A stretch of DNA of 19,422 bases from DATKXO01 sp035528995. Lineage in GTDB: Bacteria > Planctomycetota > Phycisphaerae > UBA1845. Of the stretch, positions 14,027 to 19,422 are shown in pieces. Location of the stretch: assembly GCA_035528995.1 (NCBI GenBank), contig DATKXO010000019.1, positions 1-19,422 on the forward strand. The letters are read 5' to 3'. How positions within the stretch are numbered: the stretch's first letter is position 1; the number at the start of each line of letters is the position of its first letter. Position numbers and translations under genes: made by a program. Under the pieces are notes generated by a model. The model worked only from the letters and a program-made list of their open reading frames with translations. It did not search any database and had not been told where the DNA came from.

Positions 14027-15388
14027 TCAGATGCCGACACAATTCCACAAGAGCTGGTTTACCTGCCCGACTACGAACCAACAGGGTTCCAGCAGCACGT
14101 CGAAGGCGTCGGTGAAGAACAGGGCGATGAAGATGAGGAATCCGTAGGGGCGAATGCGGAGGTAGAATCGACCCAGCGTCTGGGGGAAGAGGTGCTCCAG
14201 CACCCAGGAGCCATCCAGTGGGGGGATGGGAATGAGGTTGAAGGCGGCCAGCACGACGTTGATCAGAGTGTTCAGTTTCAGAAGGGATGCCAGTATGGCC
14301 AGCAGGGCGGTTGCTGACAGGCCGCCCGCCTCCAGGCTGGGAGACAGGCTGGCAAAATGGCGCAAGGCGACGTCCGGCGCGACGTGCCGCACAACGCAGC
14401 CCAGGGCCAGGAGCAGCGAAAACGACAACGCCGCCAGCATCAGGTTAGAGCCCGGCCCCGCAATCGAGATCAGGATATGCGCCCGGCGGAACCGCCGGAC
14501 GCCATGCAGTTGCACCGGTACAGGGCGAGCGTATCCGAATACGCCCAGGCCCGAGAGGGCGAGCATGAAGGGCAGGATCAAGGTTCCAAAGGGGTCGATG
14601 TGCGCTTTGGGATTGAGCGTGACCCGCCCCAACGACCGGGCGTATCCGTCACCGCACCACCACGCGGAGATCGCATGGGCCGCCTCATGCACCGAAAGGG
14701 ACAGGAGGATTACCACCAAGACCAGCGCCACCCGCGGCACCTGTCCCAGCGCCTGGGCTGTTTCCATCGAAGTCAGCCGGTCGACGGGGAAGGGCTGATA
14801 CCACGTCCAGGTGCTCAAGGCCCAGACGGCCAGGCCCCACAGTACCAGCCACTTGGCAATGGCCAGCATGGTTCGGATGTGCAGCGTGACGGGTGCGAGG
14901 CGTGTGCGTGCCCGCTGCCGAACGATCAGGACGGTGGCCGCCGCGGCGAAGCCGACACCCACAAACGGCAGAAACGCAAGCGCTGCGCAGATCAAGGCCC
15001 AGACGCTCGTGGCGGTCATCTGCGGCCAATCGGGGCGGATGGGCGGTGTGGCGCGGCGGTCGGCTTCGGCTCGCTGGTCGGGGGTTGCCACCTGCTGTCT
15101 CAACCGGGCGAGCAGGGCGGCGGCGGCCGACTTGGGCACGAGGAAACCGGCCTCCTGATCGGAGCCGGAAAAACGTACCACCACCTGCTCACCAACCGGC
15201 GATACGTAGAGGTCCGAGGTGAACCGCTCGCGCGGAATCTCGATCCGATCGTCCTGGCAGTCCAGGGAAATGCCGGCCGGGTCCGCGACGATGGTCCACC
15301 GCCGGCCGTGGCCGTCGATCCACTCGAATGGGTCGTCGTCGGGCAATCCGTCGTGTGGCTGGTCGGAGAATGTATCGCGGATGGGCAA
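14027..15388 (-). CDS. Site-2 protease family (M50) intramembrane zinc metalloprotease
   Basis: A 453-residue membrane protein. Residues 1-120 are soluble, a cytoplasmic-looking domain of unknown type that ends in a charged linker. Hydrophobic segments begin near 127. The zinc site is SVHEAAHAISAWW (His234, Glu235, His238), followed by LNPKAHIDPFGTLILP, a signature of the M50B proteins. The third ligand motif, NLIPIPPLDG (Asn384, Asp392), is also present. Family members cleave membrane-embedded substrates such as anti-sigma factors; this one lacks a PDZ domain, so it resembles the short YwhC/SpoIVFB-like branch rather than RseP. The start is TTG at 15388, with AAAGGTG about 11 bases upstream; a different start inside the soluble part is possible. 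It faces the divergent epimerase gene across 147 bases. No anti-sigma or sigma gene is visible as a partner. Confidence 0.88.
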   Translation of the reverse strand: MPIRDTFSDQPHDGLPDDDPFEWIDGHGRRWTIVADPAGISLDCQDDRIEIPRERFTSDLYVSPVGEQVVVRFSGSDQEAGFLVPKSAAAALLARLRQQVATPDQRAEADRRATPPIRPDWPQMTATSVWALICAALAFLPFVGVGFAAAATVLIVRQRARTRLAPVTLHIRTMLAIAKWLVLWGLAVWALSTWTWYQPFPVDRLTSMETAQALGQVPRVALVLVVILLSLSVHEAAHAISAWWCGDGYARSLGRVTLNPKAHIDPFGTLILPFMLALSGLGVFGYARPVPVQLHGVRRFRRAHILISIAGPGSNLMLAALSFSLLLALGCVVRHVAPDVALRHFASLSPSLEAGGLSATALLAILASLLKLNTLINVVLAAFNLIPIPPLDGSWVLEHLFPQTLGRFYLRIRPYGFLIFIALFFTDAFDVLLEPCWFVVGQVNQLLWNCVGI

Positions 15389-15481
15389 CGCTCAGACGCA
15401 CCTTTCCAGCGGGTTACGGGCTGGGGTCATGGTAGTGGACTACGGCCGGCAGGTCGAATCGGCGCCGGTCCGTGAGGTGGG

Positions 15482-15490
15482 TGCTAGAAT
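15482..15490 (+). promoter_or_regulatory. Extended -10 promoter for the epimerase gene
   Basis: TGCTAGAAT matches the extended -10 pattern TGnTATAAT with one mismatch in the hexamer. No -35 match lies 17 bases upstream, which is normal for extended -10 promoters. Transcription would start near 15497, giving a leader of about 40 bases before the ATG at 15536. Confidence 0.45.
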
Positions 15491-15535
15491 GCCGCAGTCG
15501 CGAAGCGGGCCGTGAGGGCCATCGAGGAGACCGTC

Positions 15536-16426
15536 ATGAACGTGGCCGTGACCGGAGCCAGCGGTTTTCTGGGGCGTTACATCGTGAACCGTCTGACGGC
15601 GGGCGGCCACCGCTGCCGATGCTGGTATCGCCCGAATAGCGACCGCGGCGGGTTCGACGAAGAGGGGTTGATCGAGTGGCTGCCCGGTGAATTGAACGAT
15701 TCGGCCAGCGCTCAGTCGTTAGTGGAGGGTGTGGATGCGGTGGTCCACTGTGGCCTGCACCGAGTGGGTGCCGGTTTCCGGGGGGCAGAGGGCGACCTGG
15801 TCGAATTCGTCGAGAAGAACGTGGTGGGCACGATCCGGCTGATCGAGGCCGCTCGGCGGGTTGGGGTCGGGCGGTTCGTCTTCATCGCGACGTGCGCGGT
15901 TCACGAGGTGATCCTGGAGGACCGCCCGCTGGACGAAGCGCATCCGCTGTGGGCCACGAGCCACTACGGCGCGCACAAGGCGGCCGTCGAGAAGTTCGTG
16001 CACAGCTACGGGCTGGGGGAGGGGTATGACATCTGCTCGCTGCGCCCGACGGGTATCTACGGGTTGGCCCGGCCAATCGAGCGCAGTCGATGGCACGACG
16101 TGGTTCAAGCGGTGGCTCGAGGTGAGGACATCGACACGGCCCGGGGCGGCAAGGAGGTTCACGCGGGCGACGTTGCCGGGGCCGTCGAAATCCTGCTGAC
16201 GGCCGACGGCATCGCCGGGCAGGCCTACAACTGTTACGACATGTACGTGGGCGAGCAGACGGTGGCGGAGATCGCCAAACAGATCACCGGCAGCGGGTCG
16301 AGCATCGTGGCGTACAACAAGTCACCCAAGCACCAGATCGAGACCGGCAAGCTCCGCGCATTGGGCATGCGTTTCGGCGGTCGGGCGCTGCTGGAAGAAA
16401 CGATAGGGCAGATGGTGTCTGTGTGA
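15536..16426 (+). CDS. NAD(P)-dependent epimerase/dehydratase (extended short-chain dehydrogenase)
   Basis: A 296-residue soluble enzyme. The N-terminal Rossmann motif is VAVTGASGFLG (TGxxGxxG at residues 6-13). The catalytic Tyr144 and Lys148 are in SHYGAHKAAVEKF, and Thr119 (IATCAVHE) takes the place of the usual Ser/Thr. LRPTGIYG is the conserved turn after the active site. Extended SDRs act on nucleotide sugars or related carbonyl compounds; the substrate cannot be assigned. I start at ATG 15536 because GAGGAG precedes it by 6 bases and the Rossmann strand begins at once; an upstream GTG at 15512 would add eight residues. It is transcribed divergently from the M50 protease gene and converges on scpB. 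Confidence 0.88.
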   Translation: MNVAVTGASGFLGRYIVNRLTAGGHRCRCWYRPNSDRGGFDEEGLIEWLPGELNDSASAQSLVEGVDAVVHCGLHRVGAGFRGAEGDLVEFVEKNVVGTIRLIEAARRVGVGRFVFIATCAVHEVILEDRPLDEAHPLWATSHYGAHKAAVEKFVHSYGLGEGYDICSLRPTGIYGLARPIERSRWHDVVQAVARGEDIDTARGGKEVHAGDVAGAVEILLTADGIAGQAYNCYDMYVGEQTVAEIAKQITGSGSSIVAYNKSPKHQIETGKLRALGMRFGGRALLEETIGQMVSV

Positions 16427-16454
16427 ACGGGTTGAGCGTGCCACCTGCATTCGG

Positions 16455-16566
16455 CAGTGTTCGTTTCATCCCATTTGGCGTTTGTTCATAGCGATTGGGT
16501 CCCCCGCGAGTCGGGGCGTGAGAGATGGTACAGGCCGCGCGAGCTGAAGCTCGCGGCTCGGGAACC
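16455..16566. repeat. Two-hairpin palindromic repeat, copy 2 (between convergent genes)
   Basis: This lies between the epimerase (+) and scpB (-). It shares with 1464-1556 the order: CAGT..TCGTTT, CGATTGGGT, hairpin (CCCCG/CGGGG near 16502-16515), CAGGCCGCGCGA, palindrome, CGCGGCTCG. The palindrome is CGCGAGC at 16538-16544 and GCTCGCG at 16549-16555 with loop TGAA. Compared with copy 1, one stem pair changes from A-T to G-C. Copy 2 has about 20 extra bases before CGATTGGGT that look like a local duplication. Confidence 0.7.
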
Positions 16567-16602
16567 GGCAGAGTCATCCTGGAACCGCTACGACAGCCGG
16601 GG

Positions 16603-17391
16603 CTATGATTCAGGTTCTGCGGGTTCGGCGGAATCGGGTTCGGGTTCGGCGGAATCGGGTTCGGGTTCGGCGGTGGACGTCTTCCGGGTGGGCAGGGCGA
16701 GGGCGTCGACCTTGGGCAGGTCTTCGAGGGTGGCCAGGCCGAAGGTCTCCAGGAATTTTTTGGTCGTCCCGTAGAGCATGGGTCGGCCGATGACCTCGGC
16801 GCGTCCGACGATCTTGACCAGGCCCATCTCGCGGAGGCGCAGGAGGACGTCGCCGACGGCCACGCCGCGGATGGACTCGATGTCGGCCCGGAGGACCGGC
16901 TGGCGGTAGGCGACGACGGCCAGGGTTTCGAGGGCGGCGGAGCTGAGCTTGGTCTCGCGGCGGATGGTCAACAGCTTGCTGACCCAGTTGTTGTAGAGCG
17001 GCAGGGTCAACATCTGGAGGCCGCCTCCGACCTCCTCGATGCGGAAGGCCGCACCGGTCCGCTCGTAGCCGTCGTTGAGGGTGTCGATGTGCTTCTTGAC
17101 CGAGCGGGCGTCGCCGACGCCGAGGATGCGGGCGATCTTGGCGGGCGGCAGCGGAGCGTCGGTGGCGAAGAGGATGGCCTCGGTGACGGATTCGGTGGTG
17201 ACCTCGGCCGCGTCGTCGCCCATGGGCGATTCGGTGGTGGCGGTCGTGGCCGCACGGTCGTCGGTCGGGGTGGGTTCCGCGTTTGTTTCCGGTGCCTGTT
17301 GGGCGTCGGGGTCGGGCGTGTCGGCGGATTCCACGATGGCGGGTTCGTCCTGGATGGTCCCATCGGTTGCGTCTTTGCGGTGTTGGTCCAT
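16603..17391 (-). CDS. scpB: Segregation and condensation protein B
   Basis: ScpB partners with ScpA and SMC in the bacterial condensin that organises and segregates the chromosome. From ATG 17391 the protein has 262 residues. The core covers residues about 66-225 and consists of two winged-helix domains: VTEAILFATDAPLPPAKIAR begins the first, LSSAALETLAVVAYRQPV (149-166) is the most conserved ScpB stretch, and GRPMLYGTTKKFLETFGL (202-219) closes the second. The 65-residue acidic, Thr/Pro-rich N-terminal extension and the Glu/Pro-rich C-terminal tail are unusual. The tail is built from a 21-bp tandem repeat. A longer frame to 17895 crosses palindromic repeats and is not coding-like. No Shine-Dalgarno sequence precedes 17391, so the start is less certain than the identity; ATG 17223 is a later option. 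scpA is not next to it. Confidence 0.9.
   Translation of the reverse strand: MDQHRKDATDGTIQDEPAIVESADTPDPDAQQAPETNAEPTPTDDRAATTATTESPMGDDAAEVTTESVTEAILFATDAPLPPAKIARILGVGDARSVKKHIDTLNDGYERTGAAFRIEEVGGGLQMLTLPLYNNWVSKLLTIRRETKLSSAALETLAVVAYRQPVLRADIESIRGVAVGDVLLRLREMGLVKIVGRAEVIGRPMLYGTTKKFLETFGLATLEDLPKVDALALPTRKTSTAEPEPDSAEPEPDSAEPAEPES
16622..16663 (-). repeat. 21-bp tandem repeat at the 3' end of scpB
   Basis: Two exact copies of a 21-bp unit (16622-16642 and 16643-16663) plus a partial third. They encode AEPEPDS twice in the protein tail. In-frame expansion or contraction would change the tail length without breaking the gene. Confidence 0.8.
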
Positions 17392-17424
17392 AGACCGCGG
17401 ATGATAGCCGCAACGGGCGACGTG

Positions 17425-17580
17425 TTCCACGGGTTGCGCTTCGCCCATAGCTGCATTCCTCCGCCCACTCCGGGGCGGAGTCCTTAAACGGACACGGTTT
17501 CCACGGGTTGCGCTTCGCCCGCCTGTCGGCGGGCTCGCTTCACCCGTGGCCACATTCGTCCGCCCCTTCCGGGGCGAAAG
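17425..17580. repeat. Direct repeats with nested inverted repeats upstream of scpB
   Basis: A 22-bp sequence beginning TTCCACGGGTTGCGC occurs exactly at 17425-17446 and 17499-17520. Each copy is followed by a related CATTC(C/G)TCCGCCC hairpin segment (17455-17480 and 17553-17577). In the second unit an outer stem CCACGGGT (17501-17508) with ACCCGTGG (17542-17549) encloses an inner stem GCCCGCC (17517-17523) with GGCGGGC (17528-17534). In the first unit CTCCGCCC/GGGCGGAG forms an 8-bp hairpin. The first unit lacks the nested-stem portion. The element looks like a family of mobile or REP-type repeats in two copies, one internally deleted. Confidence 0.75.
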
Positions 17581-18031
17581 TGGCTGCGGCGTTGGGCGTG
17601 GCTCGGTTCGCTGGAGCTTGTCGGGTCTGAAGACCCGACCTACGTGTTTCGTGCCCGGAGCCGCCGCGGGTGCCACGGACTGGAGGGCGCAAGAAGGGGT
17701 CGCCGCGCCGGTGGGCTGGTCACGGCGACCGTATGAGATCGCACGGTCCGTCGCCACATGGAGGAGATCCGCCCGGGCGTGGCGACCGTGCGTGGATGGT
17801 CTGAGCGGGCGATCCAGGCCGGTTGAGCACTGGTCCTCCTCCCCGCGCCAGCCTGGCCTGGACCGACCCGCACCTCCCTTCCCGAACCGGCACATGCCAT
17901 CGGGACCGCGGCCCGGCCTGGGTCGAGGGCCGGACCGCGACCCGTTGCCGTCGCGGCCCTAGAAGCCGCGCCCCCTTCCCCTCACCTGCTCCCGCCGCAC
18001 ATCAACTAAGACCGAAGAGAGAATGGCTCCT
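17581..18031. other. Gene-poor stretch with no recognisable coding sequence
   Basis: Apart from the palindrome at 17620-17639 I see nothing assignable here. Open frames on both strands (for example a plus-strand frame ending at 17962) are Arg/Pro/Ser-rich, have no family motifs, and one runs through the palindromic repeats. Confidence 0.4.
17620..17639. repeat. Perfect palindrome with TGAA loop
   Basis: GTCGGGTC (17620-17627), loop TGAA, GACCCGAC (17632-17639): an 8-bp perfect stem. The CTGAAG centre is the same as in the palindromes of the two repeats at 1464-1556 and 16455-16566, although the stem sequence differs. Confidence 0.65.
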
Positions 18032-18574
18032 TTACAACCCTGTTGCGCCCGGAGGGTCCCCGTGGACCATCCGTTGACAACACCGATGGGCCTGGGCCCA
18101 TTGACCGGAAAGCACCAACGCGGCCAGCAGGTGCGGTCCTGCTTTCTGACTCGATGGATTGGAGGCTGGGGCGTCCTTCGACTTGTCGGTCTCTTCCCGC
18201 CGGCGCCCGGCATGCGGCGCCGCACGACCGATGGGGTCGGGCTGCGCGCCCGGGGGCGTAACCAGCTCCTCGAGCATGGCGAAGACCTGGAGCGCCCGCG
18301 TGCCTTTGCCGGCGAGCATCAAGAGCACGCCGAGGTTACCGACCTCGGCCGGTGAGCAGTGATCGCTGTCGATTCCGCAACGGTAGGCCTCGAGCGTGCG
18401 GGTCCAGGTCTTTTGGTCTCCGAAGCACCCGGCGTTGCACGCGGCGGACAACGAGATGTGCGGCAACATCTCCACGTTGGTTCATCCCAGGTGGCACAGC
18501 CAGTCCACACACTCACAGGCTCCGCGCAGACAGATGGCACAGTCGGCCGCCTGCTGGTGTGGGAAACGGCCGCT
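18032..18574 (-). pseudogene. Probable decayed TPR-like protein gene
   Basis: One minus-strand frame, ending at 18032, has protein-like composition. It runs GDQKTWTRTLEAYRCGIDS, then AEVGNLGVLLMLAGKGTRAL and QVFAMLEELV, a helix-pair pattern like a tetratricopeptide repeat, and later LLAALVLSGQWAQAHRCCQ. The longest uninterrupted part is 147 codons from a GTG at 18475 that has no good ribosome site. Immediately upstream a TGA (18484-18482) interrupts what otherwise reads as continuing Cys-rich protein (CAICLRGACECVDWLCHLG). This suggests a gene broken by a stop and decaying toward its 5' end. A promoter-like pair at 18725-18754 points into it. The alternative is a short real gene starting at 18475, or chance. 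No family is recognised. Confidence 0.4.
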
Positions 18575-18724
18575 GGGGAGACAGTTGCGATCTTCCGATG
18601 GGGGCGAGCGATCACCCCTCCCACGTGGCGCGGTCGGTGCTCGATCGTCTCGCGGTATGGCCCTGTTTTTTGGTTCGCCCTCTCAGAAGCTCGACAGGGG
18701 CGACCCGTTCCCTCGTCGCCAGTG

Positions 18725-18754
18725 ATTGTAGGTTGACATGCTCTTACAAGGCAA
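18725..18754 (-). promoter_or_regulatory. Promoter-like pair upstream of the decayed TPR-like frame
   Basis: On the minus strand TTGCCT (18754-18749) is followed after 18 bases by TACAAT (18730-18725), a 5/6 match to the -10 consensus, in a locally AT-richer patch. Transcription would begin near 18718 and run toward 18032. By-eye prediction. Confidence 0.4.
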
Positions 18755-19098
18755 GCGAAGCGTGCAAAAGCCGGGCAAAAAAACCAGTGCGCGGCAACGA
18801 CCGCCAAGGGAAGGACTGCATTCTCCATTTTGCCGCGTTGCTGCGCGAGGGGAGTGACTATGGGAGAACAGATGCAGTGTGGAAGGTGAGCGGGGGCAGT
18901 TATGAAAGCGCTTGCGTCAATGCCCGGGGTTCCGCGTGCGGGACAGATGCATCATTCCCGCACGGGGGAGGGGGTTTCACGCTGGGCACCGGGCGGTGTC
19001 AAGACGACGGCACTCCTTGCAGCAAGGCGGAGGAGGCGCTGGGGCAGCACCGGTCGGGCGGCGACATGCCGGTGGACCAGGAACCATGGTGAGGACCG
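18755..19098. other. Gene-poor stretch downstream of the LptA-like gene
   Basis: About 340 bases with lower GC than the surroundings in the first 100 bases (including an A7 run near 18778). No convincing gene. A small plus-strand frame from ATG 18902 has a GGGGG stretch upstream but no recognisable protein character. The main structure is the hairpin at 18935-18964. Confidence 0.4.
18935..18964. other. Strong 9-bp hairpin, no T-run
   Basis: CGTGCGGGA (18935-18943) pairs perfectly with TCCCGCACG (18956-18964) around a 12-base loop containing ATGCAT. It lies 134 bases past the stop of the LptA-like gene and could be its distal terminator or an RNA structural element, but no poly-T follows on either strand. 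Confidence 0.45.
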
Positions 19099-19422
19099 TC
19101 AGCGGCCGATGACGGTGGATTGGGGGGCGTCGATCTTGCCGGTCTGCCGGTTCCAGTAGAAGACAGGCCCCTTGATGACTCGTCCGCCGCGGCGCTGGTC
19201 GTGGATTTCGGCGTCGGCGTTCTCGGTGCCGCGGACCACGAGCTCGCTACGGAGGGCGTCGTAGGCAATCCGGGCGGCCAGAACGGTGATGCCCGAGTCC
19301 TGGAAGTAGACCTTCTGTTTGGCCTCGAACTGGGTCAGCTCGTAGCCGCTCATGCGCCCGACGCCGCGACGGGCTCGCGTGCCCGGCGCCTCCTTGCCCC
19401 GGAACTGGACCAAGAGGTCGCC
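19099..19422 (-). CDS. LptA/OstA-like periplasmic protein, C-terminal part (partial)
   Basis: The minus-strand frame is open to the right window edge and ends with a stop at 19101-19099; 107 residues are visible. It has alternating beta strands of the OstA/LptA jelly-roll kind: FEAKQKVYFQDSGITVLAAR, then IAYDALRSELVVRGT, and GGRVIKGPVFYWNRQTGKID. The pattern 'f.a.g.V.f...g..v.a..i.Yd......v.G' recurs in LptA, LptC and OstA-like repeats, which carry lipopolysaccharide or similar lipids across the periplasm. The ligand and the full protein length cannot be judged. A TTG at 19413 is an internal codon, not the likely start, because the frame continues upstream. Confidence 0.55.
   Translation of the reverse strand, partial: GDLLVQFRGKEAPGTRARRGVGRMSGYELTQFEAKQKVYFQDSGITVLAARIAYDALRSELVVRGTENADAEIHDQRRGGRVIKGPVFYWNRQTGKIDAPQSTVIGR

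Noticed and set aside
14357..15475. 372-codon plus-strand open frame
   Set aside because: It is antisense to the M50 protease gene and lacks domain character.
17425..17520. Possible CRISPR array because of the exact 22-bp repeat
   Set aside because: Only two copies exist, the 52-base interval is itself related to sequence after the second copy, and there are no cas genes. It fits a modular palindromic repeat instead.
17392..17895. N-terminal extension of scpB to 17895
   Set aside because: It would translate through the palindromic repeats upstream; the added sequence is Arg/Pro-rich and not ScpB-like. The ATG at 17391 is preferred.
18733..18738. Perfect TTGACA on the plus strand as a -35 box
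   Set aside because: No acceptable -10 hexamer lies 16-18 bases downstream and no plus-strand gene follows.
18352..19092. 246-codon plus-strand frame across the gene-poor end
   Set aside because: No family motif, mixed composition, and it overlaps a more protein-like minus-strand frame and the 18935-18964 hairpin.

Overview
The window is GC-rich and densely packed. Its gene content suggests an environmental Gram-negative bacterium, most likely a planctomycete (Planctomycetota, perhaps Phycisphaerae-like). This is inferred from family content, not from a marker gene. The pointers are paired sulfatase-like lipoproteins, an arylsulfotransferase-like lipoprotein, a giant fused MFS/spermidine synthase protein, a GT39-type membrane glycosyltransferase, a lipoprotein with thrombospondin type-3-like calcium repeats, and an LptA/OstA-like protein. 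No rRNA, tRNA, CRISPR array, transposase or phage gene was seen.

Layout. Bases 1-1444 (+ strand) hold the end of one PilZ-domain protein, a complete PilZ-domain protein and an O6-alkylguanine-DNA alkyltransferase. Bases 1568-11627 are a long minus-strand run of envelope genes. In transcription order these are a fused MFS/spermidine synthase, a remnant of an arylsulfotransferase gene, an intact arylsulfotransferase-like lipoprotein, a shortened protein resembling the C-terminal domain of a GT39-type enzyme, a sulfatase-like lipoprotein, a GT39-family glycosyltransferase and a second sulfatase-like lipoprotein. Bases 11868-15388 (still minus) hold a small TerB-like membrane protein, a matrixin-like metalloprotease lipoprotein and a site-2-type (M50) intramembrane protease. 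An NAD-dependent epimerase (+) follows from a divergent promoter and converges on scpB (-). Bases 17392-19098 have no intact gene that I can defend: they hold palindromic repeats, a probably decayed TPR-like reading frame with a plausible promoter, and a strong hairpin. The window ends inside an LptA/OstA-like gene (-).

How the genes may work together. The 1.6-11.6 kb cluster combines lipid-linked sugar transfer (GT39), sulfate- or phosphate-ester chemistry at the outer face (two sulfatase-fold proteins and an arylsulfotransferase-like protein) and a membrane aminopropyltransferase-like protein. I read it as a locus decorating or remodelling an envelope glycan or lipid. Both sulfatase-fold proteins have Thr where classical sulfatases carry the Cys/Ser that becomes formylglycine, so they may be phospho-transferases or hydrolases rather than sulfatases.

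The most notable non-coding signal is a two-hairpin palindromic element present in both convergent intergenic regions (about 1464-1556 and 16455-16566). It shows a compensatory base-pair change and the same TGAA loop that recurs in a third palindrome at 17620-17639. The cluster also shows gene decay: a frameshifted duplicate of the arylsulfotransferase 3' end (8600-8797) and a membrane glycosyltransferase that seems to have lost its membrane domain (6578-7240).
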